Part shown: piece by piece, positions 20,898 to 30,491 of the stretch
How positions within the stretch are numbered: position 1 is the stretch's first letter
Layout of the letters: the number at the start of each line of letters is the position of its first letter
Origin: Candidatus Pandoraea novymonadis
Lineage (GTDB): Bacteria > Pseudomonadota > Gammaproteobacteria > Burkholderiales > Burkholderiaceae
Direction: 5' to 3'
Assembly (NCBI RefSeq): GCF_003004665.1
Contig: NZ_MUHY01000001.1
Location: 434,001-498,000, forward strand
DNA: 64,000 bases
The notes under the pieces: model-generated
Told to the model about the DNA's origin: nothing
The model's database searches: none
Seen by the model: only the letters and a program-made list of their open reading frames with translations
Made by a program: the position numbers and the translations under genes

Positions 20898-21841
20898 AAT
20901 AAAAACCCTGCTAATACTAAGTCTAGTGAAAAGTAACCCAATCGATTATCGTTTATTAACGCAAAACGGCGTTTATTTTACATGAAACAGGTCGAATTGT
21001 CGACGATACTGAGTGAATTTTAGCGACATCTAACTACTATAATAAAAAATTTAGCCCCTGCTAACCGAAGAAGCTAGATTAGCACGCTTACCAGGCAAAA
21101 CCTTACAAGGCGAAACTCTAAACCCTTTACTGATAGGGAGCTTACGTACTTGTCATTACTAATGGAACCAATTTGGGTCAAAATACTGCATAGATAGATT
21201 GAAAATATACTCCCTGGGAAAATATACTACCTCGACTTCTCTATTTCGATTACCACTAGGCTGCCGCAGAACCACTTCTTGCCTCACGGACAATAGAGGC
21301 TTCCTCTAACCATTCCATTTAATAAAAATATTTTTTACAAAGAAAATTGCCACAACCGGCCATGCTTTCATCATTAGTTACCAGGGACAAATGGTCATTG
21401 CCGGCATTCGCTTTCCATAAGGAACTAAAACATCGATGATGAAGTGCATTTAATTTTTCGATACGAAAGAATTCCTACCATTGATAATAAAGTGTATTAA
21501 ACACCTTACTCGAGCAACTCATCACTAAAATAGTGTACGATCCCCAGTGAACCCAATATCATTGTAAGTGTTTTTGTTAATTATGGAATATCAACCTAGT
21601 TACTAAAAACGATTCAGCTAAATAAAATCAACTCTGATAAAAAATACAAAGTGAACATTAACTATGTCATATCCGATGACCAAAAAAATTGATATTTTTT
21701 AATAGTGCATAATGTTTTTATCCGTAATATTTAATACATTTACATCCAATCTGGATCGCCAAAATCTCTTTGTAAAAAAAGTCATAAATCATAATAACTC
21801 GCCAGCTCAAAAAACTCAGTGAACAATTAAGGAGTAAATAG
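20898..21841. other. About 0.94 kb without a recognisable gene
   Basis: Between tRNA-Leu and ahpC. All frames are broken by stops and no family motif appears. It must contain the ahpC promoter near its right end; I cannot place an OxyR site. Confidence 0.55.
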
Positions 21842-22390
21842 ATGAAAACCGTTGGAGAAAAACTAGAATCCTTTTCAGTCAAGGCTGTAAAACCAGGATT
21901 TAACCATCACGAAGAAAACAATGTTTCAGCTTTCGAAGACATTACCGAAGCTTCATTCCCTGGAAAATGGAAGATTATCTATTTTTATCCTAAAGATTTT
22001 ACTTTTGTTTGCCCAACAGAAATTGTTGAATTTGGTAAGCTAAACGATCAATTTTCTAAACGCCATGCGATACTACTAGGTGGATCGGTTGACAACGAGT
22101 TCGTAAAACTGGCATGGCGGCGTGAGCACAAGGATCTGAATAAGCTAAATCATTACTCATTTGCGGACGTCAAAGGAGCTCTAATCGATCAACTTGGAAT
22201 TCGCGATAAAGAAGCTGGAGTTGCTCTACGTGCCACCTTTATTATCGATCCAGAAAACACGATTCAACACGTGTCGGTCAATAACCTAAACGTCGGTCGG
22301 AATCCGCAAGAAGTTCTACGAATTCTCGACGGTTTACAAACGAATGAACTATGTTCATGTAATCGAACTATTGGCGGCGCAACGCTGTAA
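21842..22390 (+). CDS. ahpC: Alkyl hydroperoxide reductase C (peroxiredoxin)
   Basis: Typical 2-Cys peroxiredoxin (182 residues) reducing peroxides. The peroxidatic C57 is in FYPKDFTFVCPTE; the resolving Cys is in the C-terminal LCSCNR (C171 or C173). A strong ribosome-binding site AAGGAG (21829-21834) lies 7 bases before the ATG. It is most like the actinobacterial/Burkholderia AhpC that pairs with AhpD; no ahpD or ahpF follows, because a terminator comes directly after. The reductant is therefore not visible in this window. Confidence 0.94.
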   Translation: MKTVGEKLESFSVKAVKPGFNHHEENNVSAFEDITEASFPGKWKIIYFYPKDFTFVCPTEIVEFGKLNDQFSKRHAILLGGSVDNEFVKLAWRREHKDLNKLNHYSFADVKGALIDQLGIRDKEAGVALRATFIIDPENTIQHVSVNNLNVGRNPQEVLRILDGLQTNELCSCNRTIGGATL

Positions 22391-22399
22391 GGTTTACTC

Positions 22400-22427
22400 A
22401 AAAAGCCCCGCTTTCGCGGGGCTTTTT
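22400..22427 (+). terminator. Strong intrinsic terminator after ahpC
   Basis: AAAAAGCCCCGC, loop TTTC, GCGGGGCTTTTT: a 12-bp perfect stem with a T-run, 9 bases after the ahpC stop. The A-run on the left makes it usable in both directions, so it may also end the leftward ispD-ispF transcript. Confidence 0.93.
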
Positions 22428-22572
22428 GATAATTTCGTTGAAACTCTCATGATCCGCTTAGTTGTGCATAAAAGCAGATACCAATTCTCATTAAGATACA
22501 TGCTGAAACGGCAATAGGACGAAAAACATCTACACAAGATTTTAAGATAGCATTTTTCATACTCTTCTACAG

Positions 22573-23079
22573 TTAGAATGATCTCATCTCCACAAGCAAA
22601 ACAACCGCCTGGGCTTCAATCGCTTCCTGACGCCCAAGATATCCTAATTTTTCATTGGTTTTTGCTTTAACATTTACCCGTGTTTTTAATGTATCTAACG
22701 CACCAGCAATTACTACGATCATTGCATCAATGTATGGTGAAAGTTTAGGCGCTTGTGCAATCACCGTACAGTCGAGATTCAACAGTTCGTAACCTGCCTG
22801 ACGAACACGATGCATCGTCTCTTTAAGCAGAAAAACACTACTCAAGCCTTTAAATTGTGGATCAGTATCCGGAAAATATCTTCCGATATCCCCCAACGCT
22901 GATGCACCCAACACAGCATCAGTAACCGCATGTAACAAAACATCAGCGTCCGAGTGACCAAATAGACGTTTTTCAAAAGGTATATTTACCCCACCTATGA
23001 CCAGTTGATGACCTGGTACCAATTCATGGACATCATAACCTTGGCCAACACGTAAATTAGGCAACGCTGCAATACTCAT
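22573..23079 (-). CDS. ispF: 2-C-methyl-D-erythritol 2,4-cyclodiphosphate synthase
   Basis: Fifth enzyme of the non-mevalonate isoprenoid pathway. 168 residues; metal-binding GQGYDVHEL (Asp and His) and [17 protein letters not shown] (third ligand His), [16 protein letters not shown], and the CTP-site end region [16 protein letters not shown] are all intact. It follows ispD by 76 bases, the usual pairing, and is probably co-transcribed. Confidence 0.97.
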   Translation of the reverse strand: MSIAALPNLRVGQGYDVHELVPGHQLVIGGVNIPFEKRLFGHSDADVLLHAVTDAVLGASALGDIGRYFPDTDPQFKGLSSVFLLKETMHRVRQAGYELLNLDCTVIAQAPKLSPYIDAMIVVIAGALDTLKTRVNVKAKTNEKLGYLGRQEAIEAQAVVLLVEMRSF

Positions 23080-23155
23080 TTGGAAATCCTCGTGGCAGTT
23101 ATGCCAGTCATATAATCAAAAGATATGGAAATATGCTGCGCTTATGAAGCAGCCA

Positions 23156-23881
23156 TCAGTCAAACTCACACGGTGTACTTAGCAAAGTCTCTGCCAAAAA
23201 AAAATCTTCAGGGTACGTTACCTTGAAATTTCTCAAACTACCGCACACTAGTTTAGGATGGTGACCTAGTCGCTCGATCGCACTCGATTCATCCGTGATC
23301 TCAATACACGAATCTAACGCCTTTTCAAGCGCCAAACACAACATACCAAGACGAAACATTTGCGGTGTCTGAGCTTGCCATAAGCCATCACGCGTTTCCG
23401 TTTTTCTGACCTCAGCTAAACCCGATGAACCAACCGAAAAAACACCACTCTTCAGTGTGTCGACAATAGGCAAAGCCAGCAAACCGCCAACGGGATCATT
23501 ATACAGTGTGCTAATCAACTTTCGAATTAACGTCGTTGTAATGCCAGGACGTGCTGCATCATGCACCAGCACCCAATCGGAATCGTGTGCACCAAAATCG
23601 CTAAGTGCGTGTAATCCGTTCAATACAGATTCCTGACGCGATCTTCCGCCACAACGCCTAACCGAAAAACGAAGATTTCTGAAATAATGCGCATCAAAAT
23701 GATTATCATCTGGAGCCAACACGACTAGTGTTCGTGAAAATTCTGGACAGGCATCGAATGCAGCTAAAGCATGGTGCAATATTGCTCTGCCAGCCACACT
23801 ACAATACTGCTTAGGAATACTGAGACCGGCCCGCAAACCGGCGCCGGCGCATGGTATAAGTGCAAAAATTTGGTCGGTCAC
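23156..23881 (-). CDS. ispD: 2-C-methyl-D-erythritol 4-phosphate cytidylyltransferase
   Basis: Third enzyme of the same isoprenoid pathway. 241 residues with the nucleotide-binding start [39 protein letters not shown] and the later substrate region [14 protein letters not shown] and ITDESSAIE. Slightly basic N-terminus; no defect. Diverges from mfd, an arrangement shared with free-living Burkholderia. Confidence 0.96.
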   Translation of the reverse strand: MTDQIFALIPCAGAGLRAGLSIPKQYCSVAGRAILHHALAAFDACPEFSRTLVVLAPDDNHFDAHYFRNLRFSVRRCGGRSRQESVLNGLHALSDFGAHDSDWVLVHDAARPGITTTLIRKLISTLYNDPVGGLLALPIVDTLKSGVFSVGSSGLAEVRKTETRDGLWQAQTPQMFRLGMLCLALEKALDSCIEITDESSAIERLGHHPKLVCGSLRNFKVTYPEDFFLAETLLSTPCEFD

Positions 23882-24044
23882 AATATAAATATAGATATAA
23901 GTAAAACTAAAATTTTATAATACTTAGCATTTCGGGAATCCGTCGTGTTACTCCCCTTGGAACACTGCCATTACAGCCTGTGTGCGTAGCATTTCTCATC
24001 ACACAGACTCCATACATACTAAAATAAAGTTTCGATGGATCTTA

Positions 24045-27000
24045 ATGTCAAAAAAATCCGCAGTTCATAGCAGCACAATACCCGCACCCATCTCAATTGT
24101 TAAGATGGGTCAACGCTTTGTATTCAAAGGTACATATGGTTCTGCAGACGCTTTGCTCATCGCCAGGTATTTTGAAACCTATCGTGATACCGTGCCATCA
24201 CTGGCCGTGGTTTGTTCAGAAGCCACCGATACACTCCGGCTTCAGGAGGAGCTGAGCTGGTATGCTCCTGCTGCGCGCGTACGTCGTCTTCCAGACTGGG
24301 AAACACTACCGTACGATACATTTTCCCCACATCAAGACTTAGTCTCCGAACGACTGGCCACCCTCCACGATCTTCGAGAAAAACTTTGTGATATCGTACT
24401 TATTTCCGTCACTACTGCCATATGCCGAGTAGTTCCATCCAGTTTTATGGCCGCTTACACCTTTTTTTTCTATCAAGGTGAGCGCCTTAATCAAGAAAAC
24501 CTAAAATCGAAACTGACACTGGCCGGTTACGAGCACGTCACTCAAGTTATGCGCCCTGGGGAATACTGCGTGCGGGGTGGACTAATTGATATCTTCCCAA
24601 TGGGCTCATCGAGACCTTATCGTATCGACTTATTTGACGATACTATTGAGAGTATCCGTGTATTCGACCCTGATACCCAATGCAGTGTTTATCCTGTTAA
24701 GGAAGTGCGACTACTGCCTGGACGAGAATTTCCATTCGACGAAGCCTCACGCACGGCCTTTCGAAGAAGATGGAGAGAAGTTTTCGAAGGAGATCCCACC
24801 CGTAGTTTAATTTACAAGGACATCGGCTCAGCAATCCCATCCGGCGGTATCGAATACTATTTACCACTCTTCTTTGATGAAACTGCCACGCTCTTCCACT
24901 ACCTACCCAAAGATGCTCATCTGGTATTTATTGGTGATCTTGATTCGTCTATACAACGCTTCTGGAACGACACACAACAACGCTTCAAATTCCTCTCCCA
25001 TGATCACGAAAGACCTGTGTTACCGCCTGAAAAATTATTCTTACTACATCAGGAATTTTTTACTCTTGCAAAATCGTTTGCACGACTGACACTCACTGCC
25101 CCAGGAGATAGCAGTTGGGCAACTGCCCTACCAAAACTAGGTATCAATCACCGCAATGAAGATCCACTCTCGGCCTTGCGTGGATATCTAAGTGAAACGA
25201 CTGAACGCGTCTTATTGTGCGTCGATTCTGCTGGACGTCGTGAAACAATACTACAATTGCTACGGAAGTATGCCTTAGGTCCCTCTATCGTTAATTCATT
25301 AGCTGATTTCTTAGAAAGCGATGCATGCTTTTCTATCACCATCGCGCCTGTAGCAATAGGTTTTTCTGTGCCATCGGAAAATCTTGCAATCCTGACAGAG
25401 ACGGAATTGTATGAAGGCATCGCACGTCGTACAGGACGTAAACGCCAACAGCAAGCCACCTCTGTCGAATCAGTGTTTCGTGATTTAGCTGAGCTCAAAA
25501 TTGGTGATCCGGTAGTTCATAGCCAACACGGTATCGGACGATATCTAGGGCTCATCAGCATGGATCTAGGAGAAGGTGAAACAGAATTCCTACACCTCGA
25601 ATATTCGAGTAATAGTAAACTTTACGTACCCGTTTCACAACTTCATCTCATCTCTCGATACAGCGGTGCCGATCCAGAAAGTGCTCCATTGCATATGCTC
25701 GGTTCTGGGCAATGGGAAAAAGCTAAACGACGTGCCGCACAGCAAATCTGTGATACTGCAGCCGAACTGCTCAATCTTCATGCTCGCCGAGCCGCTCGCT
25801 CAGGTTATGCTTTTAATCTGCAACCAAAGGAATATGAAAAATTTGCCAATAGTTTCGGTTTTGAGGAAACACCTGACCAAACTGCTGCTATTGCCGCTGT
25901 CATAAGTGATATGTCCAGTCAAAAATCTATGGATCGTCTAGTGTGTGGCGACGTGGGTTTTGGAAAAACAGAAGTTGCCTTGAGAGCAGCTTTCATCGCC
26001 GTACTAGATGGCAAGCAAGTCGCGATCCTTGCGCCCACTACACTGCTCGCCGAACAGCATGCTCAAACATTCTCGAACCGCTTTGCTGACTGGCCTATAC
26101 GTATTGCCGAACTGTCACGCTTCAAGAGAACAAAAGAAATCAACGTAAGCATCAAAGCAATCAACGAAGGGAAAATTGATATTGTTATCGGCACACATAA
26201 ACTATTATCAAATGATATTCAATTTCAACGCTTAGGTCTTGTAATAATAGATGAGGAGCACCGATTCGGTGTTCGACAGAAAGAAGCATTCAAAGCATTC
26301 CGAGCAGAAGTGGACATACTAACTCTGACAGCCACCCCTATTCCTCGAACACTCAGCATGGCCCTCGAAGGTCTACGCGATTTCTCCGTTATTGCTACCG
26401 CCCCACAGAAACGATTGGCTATCAAAACTTTTTTGCGGCGCGAGGAAAATAGCGTGATACGTGAAGCTATGCTTCGCGAACTCAAGCGTGGGGGACAAGT
26501 TTATTATCTCCACAATGAAGTAGAAACCATCGAAAATCAACGCACACACCTCCAGACGCTGATGCCAGAAGCACGAATTGTCGTCGCTCATGGGCAGATG
26601 CATGAATCCGACCTCGAGCACGTAATGCGTGATTTCGTGACACAACGTGCCAATGTGCTTCTCTGTACAACAATCATTGAAACCGGCATCGATGTCCCTA
26701 CAGCGAATACAATTCTGATGCATCGTGCTGATAAATTTGGCTTAGCACAATTGCATCAACTACGCGGTCGCGTAGGTCGATCTCATCACCAAGCTTATGC
26801 TTATCTCCTTGTTCAGGATCCACAGGCACTACCAACACAAGCTCGGCGACGTCTCGAAGCCATTCAGCAAATGGAAGATCTGGGTGCGGGTTTCTATCTC
26901 GCGATGCATGATCTAGAGATTCGTGGTGCAGGACAAGTACTTGGTAGTAAGCAATCGGGAGAAATCCACGAAATCGGATTTCAACTCTACACTGACATGC

Positions 27001-27515
27001 TCGAAAATGCTGTCAGCGCACTCAAGGATGGTCGTGAACCTGATCTCATGGCACCATTGCAAGTCACTACAGAAATTAATCTTCATCTACCCGCCATCTT
27101 GCCCAGTAACTATTGTGTTAACGTACAAGAACGACTATCACTTTACAAAAAACTTGCGAACTGTACCGAAGATGCTGCTATCGACAAAATTCAGGAAGAA
27201 CTCATCGACCGTTTCGGAAAATTGCCAGAGCAAGGCAAAGCGCTTATCGAGACCCATCGTTTGCGACTCATGGCCAAGCCACTCTGTATTGCAAAGATCG
27301 ATGCAGGAGAAGAAGTCATTACGTTACAATTTGAGTCCAATCACACTATCGATGGACTACGAATCATCGAAATGCTTCAGAAAAATCAACACATCAAACT
27401 CGCGGGGCAAGACAAGCTGCATATCCAAACAACAGAAATCAAACTGGATGCAAGAGTACAATTAATTAAAGAGACACTGCGTAATCTAGCACAACCCATG
27501 ATGTATGATGCGTAA
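24045..27515 (+). CDS. mfd: Transcription-repair coupling factor Mfd
   Basis: DNA translocase (1156 residues from ATG 24045) that removes stalled RNA polymerase and recruits UvrA. I chose ATG 24045 (MSKKSAVHSS) over an upstream in-frame GTG at 23982 because the extra residues look non-coding. Layout: UvrB-like N-terminal domain (about 25-350, with LPDWETLPYD and RGGLIDIFP), RNA-polymerase-interacting CarD-like domain (about 480-560, DPVVHSQHGIGRYLG), helicase core with Walker A GDVGFGKTE, DEEH box, TATPIPRTL, and the C-terminal TRG motif region (QLRGRVGRSHHQAYAYLL) and regulatory domain. All look intact. Presence of mfd implies a Uvr system elsewhere. Confidence 0.97.
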   Translation: MSKKSAVHSSTIPAPISIVKMGQRFVFKGTYGSADALLIARYFETYRDTVPSLAVVCSEATDTLRLQEELSWYAPAARVRRLPDWETLPYDTFSPHQDLVSERLATLHDLREKLCDIVLISVTTAICRVVPSSFMAAYTFFFYQGERLNQENLKSKLTLAGYEHVTQVMRPGEYCVRGGLIDIFPMGSSRPYRIDLFDDTIESIRVFDPDTQCSVYPVKEVRLLPGREFPFDEASRTAFRRRWREVFEGDPTRSLIYKDIGSAIPSGGIEYYLPLFFDETATLFHYLPKDAHLVFIGDLDSSIQRFWNDTQQRFKFLSHDHERPVLPPEKLFLLHQEFFTLAKSFARLTLTAPGDSSWATALPKLGINHRNEDPLSALRGYLSETTERVLLCVDSAGRRETILQLLRKYALGPSIVNSLADFLESDACFSITIAPVAIGFSVPSENLAILTETELYEGIARRTGRKRQQQATSVESVFRDLAELKIGDPVVHSQHGIGRYLGLISMDLGEGETEFLHLEYSSNSKLYVPVSQLHLISRYSGADPESAPLHMLGSGQWEKAKRRAAQQICDTAAELLNLHARRAARSGYAFNLQPKEYEKFANSFGFEETPDQTAAIAAVISDMSSQKSMDRLVCGDVGFGKTEVALRAAFIAVLDGKQVAILAPTTLLAEQHAQTFSNRFADWPIRIAELSRFKRTKEINVSIKAINEGKIDIVIGTHKLLSNDIQFQRLGLVIIDEEHRFGVRQKEAFKAFRAEVDILTLTATPIPRTLSMALEGLRDFSVIATAPQKRLAIKTFLRREENSVIREAMLRELKRGGQVYYLHNEVETIENQRTHLQTLMPEARIVVAHGQMHESDLEHVMRDFVTQRANVLLCTTIIETGIDVPTANTILMHRADKFGLAQLHQLRGRVGRSHHQAYAYLLVQDPQALPTQARRRLEAIQQMEDLGAGFYLAMHDLEIRGAGQVLGSKQSGEIHEIGFQLYTDMLENAVSALKDGREPDLMAPLQVTTEINLHLPAILPSNYCVNVQERLSLYKKLANCTEDAAIDKIQEELIDRFGKLPEQGKALIETHRLRLMAKPLCIAKIDAGEEVITLQFESNHTIDGLRIIEMLQKNQHIKLAGQDKLHIQTTEIKLDARVQLIKETLRNLAQPMMYDA

Positions 27516-27735
27516 GAATATTATCTTGAGCAAACTTAGTGTCAAATCCTATAATCCCAAAATTGCAATATGCACACGTAAACTATAACAAACCCGATAA
27601 AATTAATCTTTCGGCTGGAGTGAGCGGACAATTGGATCAATATACCGAAAAAATAAGGTATGTCGGTTACAGTCTAACCAGAAATCGTACACATCAATCG
27701 TTACAAGAACATACATTCAGAGGAATATGTCATCA

Positions 27736-28557
27736 TCACAATAAATAAATAAATCCGGCTTGTCTGCCAGTTATTTTGGCACGACGATAAGAATAAAAAC
27801 GTACAGAATCACTGGCGGTGCACCACTGCCCACCATAGACTTCATCAACACCCACGCGAGCTAGTCTCAAGCGTGCTAATGCGCATAAATTGCCGAAAAA
27901 TTTATCACTGTCTGTACCTAATTTACAAACAAATGCGGCCTCTGTTGCTATTTTTTCACTTCGTAATGCCGCTGTGAGAAATGCCTCACGCACTTGAGCA
28001 CTGACTTCAAACATCGTAGAACCAATACAAGGACCAAGCCACGCCAACAAGGTCCCACTCTTGTGAGGAATACCGAATAAATGCTGTCGCATCGCCACGA
28101 CCGCTGATTCAATCACGCCACTACACAAACCACGCCAGCCAGCATGTACGGCCCCGACAACTCTCCCAGCAATATCACATAACAACACCGGCAAACAATC
28201 AGCCGTCATAACGGTACATGCAACACCTTTGGCACTCGTCACGCTGGCATCCGCTTGGATCAAGCGTCCAGCAGCAGATTCGCGTAATACAACAGTAGCA
28301 TCAATGGCATGTGTACCATGTACTTGTAAAATCCAGGCTGGCGTGACTCCAGTAATAGCTGTGAAATGCACCCGATTGCTTTCAACTGCAACAGCCTCAT
28401 CCCCTGTATGTGTACCAACATTAAAAGTTGCATACGAACCAATACTCACTCCTCCCGAACGTGTGGTAAATACTGCCCGAACATTCGCTGGTGCGGGCCA
28501 TTCAGGCACAATCCAGTCAGCAGGCATCGACGAAGGCTCAATCATAGAAAAAATCAT
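27736..28557 (-). CDS. pgeF: Peptidoglycan editing factor / multicopper-like purine phosphorylase PgeF (YfiH)
   Basis: Cytoplasmic protein of the YfiH/LACC1 family (about 270 residues), which acts on purine nucleosides and, in E. coli, has been linked to peptidoglycan precursor quality. Zn ligands and catalytic residues are in MTADCLPVLLCD, GAVHAGWRGLCSG and AWLGPCIGSTMFEV. ATG 28557 gives a 20-base overlap with the end of rluD, and ATG 28545 is an alternative. The rluD-pgeF order is conserved in many proteobacteria, so co-transcription is likely. Confidence 0.92.
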   Translation of the reverse strand: MIFSMIEPSSMPADWIVPEWPAPANVRAVFTTRSGGVSIGSYATFNVGTHTGDEAVAVESNRVHFTAITGVTPAWILQVHGTHAIDATVVLRESAAGRLIQADASVTSAKGVACTVMTADCLPVLLCDIAGRVVGAVHAGWRGLCSGVIESAVVAMRQHLFGIPHKSGTLLAWLGPCIGSTMFEVSAQVREAFLTAALRSEKIATEAAFVCKLGTDSDKFFGNLCALARLRLARVGVDEVYGGQWCTASDSVRFYSYRRAKITGRQAGFIYLL

Positions 28558-29623
28558 CAAGAGAATCTGGAATTAGAGGAAACTCAAGCCGAAGTGCTGA
28601 CATTAACGCCGTCATATCGGAAGGTAATGGAGTCTGCCAATACAGCGTACGCTGATCCGTGGGATGAATTAAACCAAGTCGCCAAGCATGTAATGCCTGA
28701 CGTGCAAAGCTGCCCGGCAATCTGGGATATTTGATTCGTGGATGATACAACGGATCACCAAGTAGAGAGTGTCCAAGATGCGACATATGTACACGAATTT
28801 GGTGTGTTCGCCCCGTTTCAAGAGAGCACAGAACCAACGATACGGGCACATTCTCAAGATTTGCCGTCGCTAGAGTTACAACGCGTGTGCGAGCCATCTT
28901 GCTACCGTTACCATCAACCACGGCCATCCGAGTGCGCTCACGTGGATGGCGTCCGATAGGGGCATTGATCATCATACGATCTGCTGGCCGTCCCCAAACC
29001 AAAGCAACATAATATCGCTTGACAGTACGTGCTTGTAGCTGACGAACTAAGTCGGTCTGGGCAATCAACGTTCTTGCCACTACCATCAGACCAGATGTGT
29101 CTTTGTCCAACCGATGTACAATACCCGCACGTGGCAAAGTAGACGCGTCCTGCCCATAACGATATAACAAGGCATTTAGCAACGTTCCGGACCAATTACC
29201 TACTGCCGGGTGCACCACAAGTCCTGATGGTTTATCGAAAACTACCAGCGTTTCATCCTCATAGACAATCGGCACTTCAATCGGTTCTGGGGTAAAGGCT
29301 TTCTGCTCAGGCAATGCAACAGGCATCAAGACTACAATATTCCCCTCGAGTACACGTTGACGAACTTTCGCCTGGACACCTTCAACCGTTACACGACCCG
29401 CTTCAATCCACGTTTGTAAACGACTACGAGAATAATCTGGAAACAAATACGCCAGTACCTTATCTAAACGATGTCCTGCGAGGAAAAATGGAATTTCAAC
29501 CTGCAATGATTCTTGCAAAACACTACCATGGGATGGCAAAACATCCTCATTAGGATAATCTCCTTCACTTTCAATAGAAATTGAAGGATTTAGGCTATAA
29601 TTACCAAATATTGAATGGGTCAT
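28538..29623 (-). CDS. rluD: 23S rRNA pseudouridine synthase RluD
   Basis: Makes pseudouridines 1911, 1915 and 1917 in helix 69 of 23S rRNA. N-terminal S4 RNA-binding domain (about 45-110, GHRLDKVLAYLFPDYSRSRLQTWI) and a RluA-type catalytic domain with the active Asp in GIVHRLDKDTSGLMVVA, LETGRTHQIRVHM and GDPLYHP. I use ATG 29623 (361 residues); an upstream start at 29650 would run into bamD. The first 35 or so residues are unlike the family and poorly structured. Divergent from bamD, with six bases between the two start codons. Confidence 0.95.
   Translation of the reverse strand: MTHSIFGNYSLNPSISIESEGDYPNEDVLPSHGSVLQESLQVEIPFFLAGHRLDKVLAYLFPDYSRSRLQTWIEAGRVTVEGVQAKVRQRVLEGNIVVLMPVALPEQKAFTPEPIEVPIVYEDETLVVFDKPSGLVVHPAVGNWSGTLLNALLYRYGQDASTLPRAGIVHRLDKDTSGLMVVARTLIAQTDLVRQLQARTVKRYYVALVWGRPADRMMINAPIGRHPRERTRMAVVDGNGSKMARTRVVTLATANLENVPVSLVLCSLETGRTHQIRVHMSHLGHSLLGDPLYHPRIKYPRLPGSFARQALHAWRLGLIHPTDQRTLYWQTPLPSDMTALMSALRLEFPLIPDSLDDFFYD
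29596..29601 (+). promoter_or_regulatory. Candidate -10 element for bamD
   Basis: A perfect TATAAT lies 28 bases before the bamD ATG and inside the first codons of the opposing rluD gene. No convincing -35 hexamer is found at 16-18 bases upstream, so this is tentative. If real, the bamD leader would be only about 20 bases. Confidence 0.4.
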
Positions 29624-29629
29624 TGAAAA

Positions 29630-30463
29630 ATGAAACCAGTGAGCATGCAAACCCTTATTTTTTTAAAACAATTAACGATATCCACCATTTTAGGATTGAG
29701 CCTTGTTTCCTGCAGTATCCTACCAGAGAAAGTCGACGAAACTGCTAGCTGGTCAACCGGAAAATTATACTCGGAAGCTAAGATTTTTTTCGATTCGGGT
29801 AATTACACCAAAGCAGCGAAGTACTATGAACTAGTGGAAGGCCGCGATCCATTCAGTAAACTTTCGCAACAAGCGAAAATCAACGCTGCTTATTGTTATT
29901 ACAAAGATGGTGATCTCGTTCAAGCACTCAATTCTATCAACCATTTCGTCCAACTCTACCCCACCAGTCCGTCCATCGATTATGCTTACTATCTAAAGGG
30001 CCTCATAAACTTCAATGATGACTTGGGTCTATTTGGTCGCTTCAGTGGACAAGATCCTTCAGAACGTGATCAAAAAGCTTTTCGAGACTCATATAACGAC
30101 TTCAAATATCTAGTCGAACGTTATCCTCATAGCAAGTATTCGAAAGATGCAGCTCTACGAATGCGCTACGCTCTCAACGCTATGGCAGCGTATGAAGCCC
30201 ATGTCGCTCAATACTACTATCATCGTGGTGCATATCTCGCTGCTGTGAATCGTGCGCAAAACGCATTAAAAGAATATGATCAGGCACCTGCCAATGAAGA
30301 TGCACTCATAATTATGATCCGCTGCTACGATGCTCTCGGGATGACACAATTAAGTAATGATGCAAAACGTGTGATGATGGCAACCTATCCAAACAGTGAT
30401 AAGCTAGGGTTACATTATCAACGTAAATCTTCCGATAAGTCATGGTGGCAAATCTGGAAATAA
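29630..30463 (+). CDS. bamD: Outer membrane assembly lipoprotein BamD
   Basis: Essential lipoprotein of the BAM complex that inserts outer-membrane beta-barrels. A signal peptide ends in the lipobox LVSC (SLVSCSILPEKVDETASW), and the start of the mature protein is typical of betaproteobacterial BamD/ComL. Five tetratricopeptide-like repeats follow, for example KLYSEAKIFFDSGNYTKAAKYY and INAAYCYYKDGDLVQALNSI, then the YCxLIN-like SIDYAYYLKGLINF. 277 residues; an internal ATG five codons later (29645) is an alternative start. Confidence 0.94.
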   Translation: MKPVSMQTLIFLKQLTISTILGLSLVSCSILPEKVDETASWSTGKLYSEAKIFFDSGNYTKAAKYYELVEGRDPFSKLSQQAKINAAYCYYKDGDLVQALNSINHFVQLYPTSPSIDYAYYLKGLINFNDDLGLFGRFSGQDPSERDQKAFRDSYNDFKYLVERYPHSKYSKDAALRMRYALNAMAAYEAHVAQYYYHRGAYLAAVNRAQNALKEYDQAPANEDALIIMIRCYDALGMTQLSNDAKRVMMATYPNSDKLGLHYQRKSSDKSWWQIWK

Positions 30464-30491
30464 AAAAGAGAGCCAAAATCAGTCATCGTTT

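Noticed and set aside
21420-21510. Imperfect direct repeat (GATGAAGTGCATT / AATAAAGTGTATT)
   Set aside because: Short, imperfect and AT-rich; chance similarity is likely.
23982-24044. Upstream GTG start for mfd
   Set aside because: The added 21 residues look non-coding; ATG 24045 gives the usual length.
26923-27465. 180-codon open frame inside mfd
   Set aside because: Same strand, other frame of a well-supported mfd; no similarity and shadow-like composition.
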